Below are positions 1-5,511 of a DNA stretch of 6,422 nt, piece after piece; positions within the stretch are counted from its first letter, which is position 1; every line of letters begins with the position of its first letter. The translations under genes and the position numbers were made by a program. The stretch is from Kofleriaceae bacterium (GTDB lineage: Bacteria; Myxococcota_A; Polyangia; Haliangiales; Haliangiaceae). The notes below the pieces were generated by a model, which ran no database searches, was not told where the DNA came from, and saw only the letters and a program-made list of their open reading frames with translations. The stretch lies in the NCBI GenBank assembly GCA_016763395.1, contig JAESTW010000323.1, forward strand, positions 1-6,422, given 5' to 3'.

Positions 1-1809
1 CTCGTCGTTGCCGCCGGACACGAGTTTAGTTCCGTCGGGCGAGAATACCAAGCAACGCACTGTGCCGTCGTGACCGTCAAGGGTTCGTAGCCGCGTCCAA
101 TCGCTTGTGCTCCAAATCTGGATCTTGTGCCCATCTCCACCGGTGGCCAGCATGGTCCCGTCCGGGGAAAAGCTCACGGCGTAGTTGGACGAAGAACGTC
201 CGGGATTGAGCTGAGCAATTTCACCGCCGGTTGTCAGGTCGGTAACTCGAATCATCGCATCACTGCCCGCGATGGCGAGAAGCCGATCGTCCTTGGAGAT
301 TGCCAGGTCATAGATCGCCGAATAGCCTCGCTTGTCGTAGGCTTGGATGCGGTTGCCAGTCCGCAGATCCCAGGACCAAACCCGTCCGATTTGGTCGCCG
401 GTAATTGCTCGAGATCCATCGCTCGTGAGTACGAAGCGGTTGACCGCACCACCAACGCCTTCGACAGCGGTTTTCTCTGAGTCGCCTTGCCAGTCCCACC
501 GATTGAGCAAGGCATCGACCCCCGCAGAGTAGAGTAGTTTTCCGTCAGCCGACCATTGGGCGTCATGAATGGCTCCCTGTGCCTCTTGAAGGATTTTGAC
601 GCTGGTGGTCGACTTGAGCTTCCACACGCGTACACTTTTGTCTTCACCAGTGGTCACTAGCTTCGTGCCGTCCGGGGAGAAGGATACCGAACGCAACGGT
701 TCGGTGTGGCGTTTAGGCTCAAGCAGGCCCATGCCGGAGACAGTATTCCAGAGCCACCAACGGCCCGCCTCGGAGCCTCTTTCCCGGCCATGCTGGCTCC
801 ATGAAATCATCAAATTTCCGTCCGGGGATAGGCTCATAAGTTGTGAATCCAAGCCAACCGCACCAAGAAATTCGCGCTGTATTTTGCCGCTCTTCGGATT
901 CCAACTGCGAAACCAAAAATCACCACCAGCAGAGTATAGGGAATTTCCGTCCGGGCTAAATGCCAAACTTGTAACGAGCCTGTCGTGGGCACGGAACCGG
1001 ACAGGCTTGCCCGGCGCTTCGGTGTTCCATACGTAGATATGATCTTCATCGCCCGCTACAGCGACCTTCTTGCCATCTCGAGAAAAGACGATCGTGCTAA
1101 CCTCTTTCGCCAGTTCGCCCAGCTTCACTGGAGTGTCCGAACCCACTTTGAGCAAAAATACGTCACCATCCTCGGTTCCAACGGCCGCCCATTGTCCTTC
1201 CGGTGAGCAGGCCATGGCCTTGGGTTTGCTCCATGGTCCATCGTAAGACTTTCTCTCACCGTCCTTTGTCGTCAAGTTCCACGTGCTGAGGTCACCCGTA
1301 TTGCTGGCGGTGAGGAAGGTTGAATCACTGAGATAGCAAATGCCAATAAGCTTGGAGCCGGTTTTCAGAGTTCCGACCCCCTTGCCCGACTCAAGATCCC
1401 AAAACACGAGATCACCGGAGTCATCGATGCTTGTAGCCAGCTTGTCTCCGTCTGGGGAGGCCGCCATCAAATCTCCCGGGGCATCGTGCTCAAGAATCGC
1501 TACTCGGCTTGCATCGCCCAAGTCCCACAACTGAAAGCCGTCTCGGTGAGTCGAAATCACTTGGCCTCCACTGGCACTAAAAATCATGTTTCGAATGCTG
1601 CGATCCATCATGCGCAAACTGCCGAGGCGGCCAGTCGCGTGCTCAAGCAATTCATTGCCGTAGAGATCCAGCTCTCGTTGTGGCGCGAAGGCGGCGGTAT
1701 TTTCTTCGACATCAGGAGCAACGACTTCAACATCTGGCGCCTTACCTTCGTTACTTCGGCATCCCAAAGTCATCACAAGAAGGGAAGCGAGCACATATCG
1801 AGACTGCAT
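1..1809 (-). CDS. WD40-repeat (beta-propeller) lipoprotein, C-terminus beyond window
   Basis: The reading frame is open from an ATG at 1809 down to base 1, giving 603 residues with no stop, so the C-terminus is missing. Residues 1-17 look like a lipoprotein signal: MQSR, a hydrophobic stretch, then TLGC with Cys17 as the likely lipidated residue. A low-complexity acidic linker follows (about 18-45). From about residue 70 the protein is a chain of WD40 units of roughly 40 residues, each with an SPDG/S-DG turn and a closing W-D/W-N type strand. Closing strands lie near residues 95, 137, 177, 220, 261, 303, 354, 396, 438, 480, 523 and 566, and a thirteenth unit is cut by the edge. This predicts two stacked seven-bladed propellers, a protein-binding scaffold anchored in the envelope. 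No enzyme domain is visible. It is transcribed divergently from yicC. No clear Shine-Dalgarno precedes the ATG. The partner is unknown; the fold call is firm, the lipoprotein call moderate because Thr at -3 is not the usual Leu. Confidence 0.9.
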   Translation of the reverse strand, partial: MQSRYVLASLLVMTLGCRSNEGKAPDVEVVAPDVEENTAAFAPQRELDLYGNELLEHATGRLGSLRMMDRSIRNMIFSASGGQVISTHRDGFQLWDLGDASRVAILEHDAPGDLMAASPDGDKLATSIDDSGDLVFWDLESGKGVGTLKTGSKLIGICYLSDSTFLTASNTGDLSTWNLTTKDGERKSYDGPWSKPKAMACSPEGQWAAVGTEDGDVFLLKVGSDTPVKLGELAKEVSTIVFSRDGKKVAVAGDEDHIYVWNTEAPGKPVRFRAHDRLVTSLAFSPDGNSLYSAGGDFWFRSWNPKSGKIQREFLGAVGLDSQLMSLSPDGNLMISWSQHGRERGSEAGRWWLWNTVSGMGLLEPKRHTEPLRSVSFSPDGTKLVTTGEDKSVRVWKLKSTTSVKILQEAQGAIHDAQWSADGKLLYSAGVDALLNRWDWQGDSEKTAVEGVGGAVNRFVLTSDGSRAITGDQIGRVWSWDLRTGNRIQAYDKRGYSAIYDLAISKDDRLLAIAGSDAMIRVTDLTTGGEIAQLNPGRSSSNYAVSFSPDGTMLATGGDGHKIQIWSTSDWTRLRTLDGHDGTVRCLVFSPDGTKLVSGGNDE

Positions 1810-1889
1810 TGCTCAAAGCTACCACGGGCATTGAGAAATTTGGCGGAACTACAAAGCGATGCAAGCTCGCGACGTGGTACAAATTTGGC
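1810..1889. promoter_or_regulatory. Divergent intergenic region with 10-bp direct repeat
   Basis: These 80 bases separate the start codons of the WD40 lipoprotein (leftward) and yicC (rightward), so promoters for both should lie here or inside the 5' ends of the genes. I see no convincing -35/-10 pair on either strand. The sequence AAATTTGGCG occurs twice in the same orientation, at 1836-1845 and 1881-1890, 45 bp apart start to start; the second copy runs into the first base of the proposed yicC GTG start. The spacing is close to four helical turns, which would suit a dimeric regulator or two binding events, but this is inference. Confidence 0.35.
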
Positions 1890-2771
1890 GTGCGAAGTAT
1901 GACAGGATATGGCAGAGGACAATGTGAGTCCGCTAGCTGCCACGTCACAGTAGAGATCCGATCCGTAAATCACCGATTTCTCGACTTGAAGATTCGAGGC
2001 AGTTCTCTCGATGCCGCGAGCGAAGAGAAACTGCGGCAACTTGTTGGCAAGTCGCTTATCCGAGGTGCGGTCAGTGTGTCCGTGCGAGTGGAGAGACAAG
2101 GCGACTCGGGCACGCTGAAGATCGATATTGAATCGGCGAAACGAGCCTATAGCGACCTGCAAAACCTTCGAGACGCGTTGGGCATTGCCGAAGAAATCTC
2201 TCTCGAAATGATTTGCAAGCAGCCCGGTGTAATGGGACTCGCGCCGGCCGATGACACAGCAATCGCGGACATCGGCGAATCGACTCTTGTCGCCGCCGGT
2301 ATTGCTTTGAAGGAGCTTGGAGGTATGCGCCAACGTGAAGGCTCATCTCTAAAGCGGGACATTATCGGACGGTTAGAGCAGGTGAGAAGCTTTGCCAGTT
2401 CACTGGCCGAATTGGCAGAAGCCGGTCCTGAGCAAGTCCGGCTCCGGTTTGAAGAGCGAATTGCACGTCTACTCAAAAATAGCAGTGTAGAGGTGGACGA
2501 GCAGAGAGTCGCCCAAGAAGTGGCCATCGCCGCCGATCGTCTTGACGTAACCGAGGAGCTTGTCCGGGTTAAAAGTCATCTGGAGCAACTTGCAGAACTT
2601 CTCGAAGAAGAAAAGCCAGTCGGACGCCGCTTGGATTTCTTGATTCAGGAGCTTGGTCGGGAGTTCAATACCGTAACCTCAAAATCCCAGTCGGCGGGCA
2701 TTGCCAGGTTGGTTGTCGAAGCAAAAGCTGAGATGGAAAAAATACGCGAACAAGTTCAAAACATTGAGTAA
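1890..2771 (+). CDS. yicC: YicC family endoribonuclease-type protein
   Basis: A 293-residue protein, close to the 287 residues of E. coli YicC. It has the YicC N-terminal domain (about residues 1-155) and the C-terminal DUF1732 domain (about 205-293). Family signatures are visible: an RSMTGYGRG start, IRSVNHRFLD (23-32), RQREG (147-151), RLDVTEELVRVKSH (217-230), VGRRLDFLIQELGRE (244-258), NTVTSKS (260-266) and the terminal IREQVQNIE, which nearly matches the E. coli C-terminus. E. coli YicC has been reported to act in RNA decay, including turnover of the small RNA RyhB; a similar cytoplasmic role here is inferred from homology. I chose GTG at 1890 because it gives the family-typical xRSMTGYG start; ATG at 1899 is the alternative. 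The frame stays open upstream to 1680, but that part overlaps the opposite-strand WD40 gene and has no YicC similarity. gmk begins 5 bases after the stop. Confidence 0.93.
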   Translation: MRSMTGYGRGQCESASCHVTVEIRSVNHRFLDLKIRGSSLDAASEEKLRQLVGKSLIRGAVSVSVRVERQGDSGTLKIDIESAKRAYSDLQNLRDALGIAEEISLEMICKQPGVMGLAPADDTAIADIGESTLVAAGIALKELGGMRQREGSSLKRDIIGRLEQVRSFASSLAELAEAGPEQVRLRFEERIARLLKNSSVEVDEQRVAQEVAIAADRLDVTEELVRVKSHLEQLAELLEEEKPVGRRLDFLIQELGREFNTVTSKSQSAGIARLVVEAKAEMEKIREQVQNIE

Positions 2772-2776
2772 GCATC

Positions 2777-3445
2777 ATGTCTAGCCGTGGAAAATTGGTC
2801 ATTATTTCTTCTCCTTCTGGCGCGGGCAAAACTACGCTTGCCCACAAATTGCTAGATGAGCATTCCGCTCACATGCAGTTTTCTATCTCGTACACAACGC
2901 GTGCGCCTAGACGCAATGAGACCGATGGAGTCGACTACAGCTTTGTCAGTGTCGAGAAATTCGAAGCGATGGCCGAAGCTGGCGAGTTTGCCGAATGGGC
3001 GCTTGTGCATGGAAATCGCTACGGAACGAGCTTGGCAGTCGTAGAAGAGGCGCTCACGACCGGTGTGGATGTGGTCTTTGATGTCGATTGGCAGGGCGGA
3101 AAACAGCTCAGCGAAAAATGGCCGGATGACGCACTGATGATCTTCGTATTGCCACCGGACTTGGATATCTTGGCGGACAGACTCAGGCGCCGTGCAACCG
3201 ACGCCGACGATGTGATTGAGCGAAGGCTCAAAGCGGCGCTCGAAGAAATCGGACATCATCAGCTCTACCCGCATCTTGTCGTTAACGACAAACTCGACGA
3301 TGCTTACGCTGAGTTGCGAGCAATCTATTTGCACTGCAAGGGCGGCGCGGATGTAGCGCCTGAGGTCTTAGAGGTTGTGCGGACAAACGAAAATGCCGGT
3401 GGAAGAGCGCATGCAGTGAAACTCATGCAAGCAGCTTCGAGCTAG
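2777..3445 (+). CDS. gmk: Guanylate kinase
   Basis: A 222-residue cytoplasmic enzyme that phosphorylates GMP (and dGMP) with ATP to GDP, an essential step of guanine nucleotide synthesis. The P-loop SPSGAGKTT is at residues 12-20. The GMP-binding residues of the yeast enzyme can be matched by eye: Ser38, Arg42, Arg45, Tyr54, Glu73 and Tyr82, with Thr84 where yeast has Ser. The VDWQG strand (103-107) and the arginine-rich lid DRLRRRATD (134-142) are also present. Length is slightly above the usual 205-210 residues because of a C-terminal tail (about 190-222) without a recognisable motif. The ATG lies 5 bases after the yicC stop, without a strong Shine-Dalgarno, so translation probably depends on coupling with yicC. 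The yicC-gmk pairing is common across bacteria. rpoZ, which frequently follows gmk, is absent from this window. Confidence 0.97.
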   Translation: MSSRGKLVIISSPSGAGKTTLAHKLLDEHSAHMQFSISYTTRAPRRNETDGVDYSFVSVEKFEAMAEAGEFAEWALVHGNRYGTSLAVVEEALTTGVDVVFDVDWQGGKQLSEKWPDDALMIFVLPPDLDILADRLRRRATDADDVIERRLKAALEEIGHHQLYPHLVVNDKLDDAYAELRAIYLHCKGGADVAPEVLEVVRTNENAGGRAHAVKLMQAASS

Positions 3446-3473
3446 GCGTGGCCACAACAACTGAGTAAGGCGA

Positions 3474-4400
3474 GTGGAAATCGAAAGCAAATCAAGTCCG
3501 CTGTGGCGTCAGGTCATGCCTTTCGCGATCGGTGGTGGCTTTGTCGCCTTCGTCTTGCTCAGGCTGGACATGGACGCTTTCTTGGCAGCCCTAGAGCGTA
3601 CAAACTTTCTCGGCTTCATCGCGTTCACTTTTGCCTTCGCTGTGTCTCTACTGCTTACCGATAGCATGGCAACCGCGCACGTTTATCGAAAGCTCGTCGG
3701 TCCGGTCTCGTTTCGAGACTACGTAACGATTCGCGGCGCATCGTATCTGCCATCGCTTATCAACCATCATGTCGGACAAGCGTGGATTACCTATTACGCC
3801 TCAAAAGTGTACAAAGCTCCGCTGTGGCGGGTCGCCGGGGCTACCTTGGTTGTGTACGCGACAATCTTGGGCACTGTAGTCGCATTCAGTACCATTGGAC
3901 TCATCCTGGCGCCCGGACGCTTCTCCTGGCTGCCCTACGTCATCGGCGGTTTGCTTGTAGCTGCGATGCTCTACCTACTGGTCTTGCACAGCTTTCCCGC
4001 GCTCTTGCGCAAACGCCAAGTAACGGAGGCTTTGGCCGATCTAGGCGTGTCGGGACATTTGACCGCCTTTCTTTGGCGCATTCCTCACGTCTGCGTGTTG
4101 TTCGTAGGTAGCTGGATTCCCTTTTCCTTCTTTGGTGTGTCGATACCACTCGTTGATGCGTTTACTGTGGTTCCGCCCCTGATGATCATTGTCGCTTTGC
4201 CCCTTACCCCGCAAGGTGTGGGAACTCGAGACGCCTTCGCCGCGGCAGTGTTTACCGTCTACGTCTCGGGAGCGGCTGGCGATGCCGGGGCGGTGGTAGC
4301 GGCGGCAACACTGAGCTGGGCGGTTCTGCTGAGTTTGGTGCAGATTCCGATCTCAATGCTACTTCTAAGGCCAGCGCAGCGCCTTTTGGACAAGGCGTAG
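3474..4400 (+). CDS. YbhN/UPF0104-like polytopic membrane protein (LPG_synthase_TM family)
   Basis: A 308-residue integral membrane protein with about eight hydrophobic segments, near residues 14-30, 45-66, 117-145, 152-172, 203-222, 229-245, 253-267 and 275-298. The motif LPLTPQGVGTRDAF (242-255) resembles the P-x-PGGxGxRE signature of the COG0392/YbhN and AglD family, the membrane half of lysylphosphatidylglycerol synthases (MprF). The cytosolic aminoacyl-transferase domain of MprF is absent, so lysyl-PG synthesis is not expected. Stand-alone members are thought to handle lipid or lipid-linked substrates, often beside glycosyltransferases; a family 2 glycosyltransferase starts 1.1 kb downstream on the same strand. 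The GTG start follows TAAGG (3466-3470) at only 3 bases, which is tight; ATG at 3516 (residue 15) is an alternative. It lies 28 bases after gmk and may be co-transcribed. The substrate is unknown. Confidence 0.75.
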   Translation: MEIESKSSPLWRQVMPFAIGGGFVAFVLLRLDMDAFLAALERTNFLGFIAFTFAFAVSLLLTDSMATAHVYRKLVGPVSFRDYVTIRGASYLPSLINHHVGQAWITYYASKVYKAPLWRVAGATLVVYATILGTVVAFSTIGLILAPGRFSWLPYVIGGLLVAAMLYLLVLHSFPALLRKRQVTEALADLGVSGHLTAFLWRIPHVCVLFVGSWIPFSFFGVSIPLVDAFTVVPPLMIIVALPLTPQGVGTRDAFAAAVFTVYVSGAAGDAGAVVAAATLSWAVLLSLVQIPISMLLLRPAQRLLDKA

Positions 4401-4406
4401 ACGGTA

Positions 4407-4438
4407 AGCCGCGATAGGCGACGGACAGAATCGCGGCT
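4407..4438. terminator. Inverted repeat between convergent genes, probable bidirectional terminator
   Basis: AGCCGCGAT (4407-4415) and ATCGCGGCT (4430-4438) form a perfect 9-bp stem with a 14-base loop. It begins 6 bases after the stop codon of the YbhN-like gene and includes two bases of the stop codon of the leftward 63-residue gene. The position between convergent genes fits a structure that ends or protects both transcripts. There is no T-run on either side, so it is not a classical intrinsic terminator. Confidence 0.5.
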
Positions 4439-4628
4439 AGCGAAAGACCTCGTGTTCTTCGAGGAACTTGTCGATAGCTTCTTCGTCCGCCTTTTGCGTT
4501 GCGAGACGATAGAGCAGTACCAGTGCGCCGACTACTGTGAGAAAAATACCTAGCACGACGTACCATAGCGTCATACTGCTGGCATCGCCGTGGAGGGCTG
4601 CGGTGCCCACCTCATCAAGTCCGGTCAT
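4437..4628 (-). CDS. Small single-span membrane protein, unknown function
   Basis: A 63-residue protein that I do not recognise. It has a short polar N-terminus (1-19), one hydrophobic helix (about 21-40, starting LWYVVLGIFL) and a charged C-terminal tail, KADEEAIDKFLEEHE (46-60), that is likely helical. With Arg41 and Lys46 just after the helix, the positive-inside rule puts the tail in the cytoplasm. Its ATG overlaps the TGA stop of the upstream membrane gene as ATGA (4625-4628), a typical sign of translational coupling; there is no good Shine-Dalgarno of its own. This arrangement is the main argument that the gene is real. It may be a small partner subunit of the upstream polytopic protein. 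Its stop codon lies in the inverted repeat shared with the convergent gene. Confidence 0.72.
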   Translation of the reverse strand: MTGLDEVGTAALHGDASSMTLWYVVLGIFLTVVGALVLLYRLATQKADEEAIDKFLEEHEVFR

Positions 4629-5254
4629 CGCTGTAAAATCCCATCAATACCGGCATCAAAGGAGCTGGCGTTTGGCAATACAGGGGATGCTAGGGCCACA
4701 AATTGCAGCATGGCAGCGAGCGCGACAACGACAAAGACTCCAAGGGGCAGGGCGAGACTCTTGCTCGTGGTTTTGTCTGTGCGCATGCGACTGGCGTTGC
4801 GAACGATGAGAATCCCGCTTCCGACGATGGCTACAAACGCCGAGAGCACAGCCAAGCGGCTGCCGATGAGCACACTGGTGTGATAGTAGACGCCGACGAT
4901 TGGAGACAGTGCAGCTAAAATGAGACTTCCGCCCATCACGCCGGAACAGATACTGAGGAAGAGGTTGCGGCCAGAATAGGAAATTCCGGACAACTTGAGG
5001 ACCAGCAAGGTAACTGGCATCGCGGAGAGTGTGGACAAGAGTACAATGAGAGGGACCTTCAGCGCGCTGGCGGCTGCGAGCTGTAGCGAGTGGCTGCCGG
5101 CAGCAGCGCCCCAGATGGCAACAAGGAAGAGCGAGGCGAGTAGCGATCCCAATGCGAGTTGGAGTGAGCGACTTGCGGAAAGCGTGCCTTGGGGTTTGCC
5201 ACTGGCAAGATTGAGAAGAACCGGCAATTGAGATAAAATCGTAGTGTTTTTCAT
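4625..5254 (-). CDS. Polytopic membrane protein of unknown function
   Basis: A 209-residue protein with about five hydrophobic segments, near residues 31-51, 66-86, 98-122, 133-152 and 168-190. The conserved-looking stretch ALKVPLIVLLST (64-75), followed by a third helix ending in ALSPIVGVYY (115-124) and a C-terminal QFVALASPVL (184-193), recalls from memory an uncharacterised family of 200-odd-residue bacterial membrane proteins, some labelled 'actin-binding WH2 domain-containing' without functional support. I give no function. The start at 5254 is chosen because GAAAGG lies 6 bases upstream; an in-frame ATG at 5299 would add 15 residues but has no such site. It is the first gene of a two-gene operon, with its TGA overlapping the ATG of the 63-residue membrane protein. 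It is divergent from the glycosyltransferase gene. Confidence 0.8.
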   Translation of the reverse strand: MKNTTILSQLPVLLNLASGKPQGTLSASRSLQLALGSLLASLFLVAIWGAAAGSHSLQLAAASALKVPLIVLLSTLSAMPVTLLVLKLSGISYSGRNLFLSICSGVMGGSLILAALSPIVGVYYHTSVLIGSRLAVLSAFVAIVGSGILIVRNASRMRTDKTTSKSLALPLGVFVVVALAAMLQFVALASPVLPNASSFDAGIDGILQR

Positions 5255-5260
5255 TTTGAA

Positions 5261-5266
5261 CCTTTC
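5261..5266 (-). promoter_or_regulatory. Ribosome binding site GAAAGG
   Basis: On the minus strand GAAAGG is followed by six bases (TTCAAA) and then the ATG at 5254. It is the best Shine-Dalgarno match in the window and decides the start of the 209-residue membrane protein in favour of 5254 over the in-frame ATG at 5299. Confidence 0.7.
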
Positions 5267-5435
5267 GTTGGTGAGGGGATAAAGCAAAGGTTGGGCCATT
5301 CAAATTAGTACAAGATTCGCCGGTGATTTCCCGGTTGTGCCGCACCCTTCCCAGTCTGACCGTGGCGCAAAATCGACACTGTGAAATTCCGCACAACAAA
5401 CGCAGGTCTGAGTGAGAGTGGGCTTGGCCAGCAAA

Positions 5436-5454
5436 GAAGTGCTGAGGGCGCTTC
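5436..5454. other. Short hairpin in the divergent intergenic region
   Basis: GAAGTGC (5436-5442) and GCGCTTC (5448-5454) can pair over 7 bases with one G-U pair and a 5-base loop. It lies within the 257-bp gap (5255-5511) between the leftward membrane operon and the rightward glycosyltransferase. No T-run follows, so a terminator is unlikely; a protein-binding site or a chance fold are both possible. The rest of the gap holds a separated 7-bp inverted repeat (GTTGTGC at 5334-5340, GCACAAC at 5391-5397), a small GCGGG/CCCGC palindrome at 5463-5475 and no credible gene. Confidence 0.3.
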
Positions 5455-5474
5455 AAATTCCTGCGGGTGGCCCG

Positions 5475-5504
5475 CTGTCACAATCGGGAACCCTGCTGTA
5501 TAGT
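5475..5504 (+). promoter_or_regulatory. Probable sigma70-type promoter of the glycosyltransferase gene
   Basis: CTGTCA (5475-5480) as a -35 box, an 18-base spacer and TATAGT (5499-5504) as a -10 box. The -10 ends only 7 bases before the ATG at 5512, so transcription would begin at or next to the start codon, giving a leaderless or nearly leaderless mRNA. The lack of any Shine-Dalgarno before this ATG agrees with that. A GCGGG-TGG-CCCGC palindrome (5463-5475) abuts the -35 box and could be an operator. Confidence 0.45.
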
Positions 5505-5511
5505 CCGGGCG

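Noticed and set aside
35..1455. Repeated plus-strand motif like CCGTCCGGGG, which could be taken for a DNA repeat family
   Set aside because: Read on the minus strand it is the codons of the conserved SPDG turn of successive WD40 units, so the repetition is at protein level.
127..1534. Several short plus- and minus-strand open frames of 60-146 residues across the left third
   Set aside because: All lie inside the continuous 603-codon minus-strand WD40 frame and have no recognisable domain; they are frame shadows of it.
1680..1889. A longer yicC with 70 extra N-terminal residues
   Set aside because: The extra part lies opposite the WD40 gene, is rich in Arg and Gln with no YicC similarity, and the family begins at the xRSMTGYG motif encoded from 1890.
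1773..2847. Minus-strand open frames opposite yicC
   Set aside because: The plus-strand frame is an unambiguous YicC with conserved motifs to its last residue; the antisense frames show no domain.
5255..5299. Upstream start for the 209-residue membrane protein (ATG at 5299)
   Set aside because: No Shine-Dalgarno lies before it, while GAAAGG is well placed before the ATG at 5254.
4656..5456. 266-residue minus-strand open frame
   Set aside because: It is rich in Arg, Cys, His and Gln with no coherent hydrophobic segments, and it overlaps the 209-residue membrane protein, which has a clear ribosome binding site and a coupled downstream gene.
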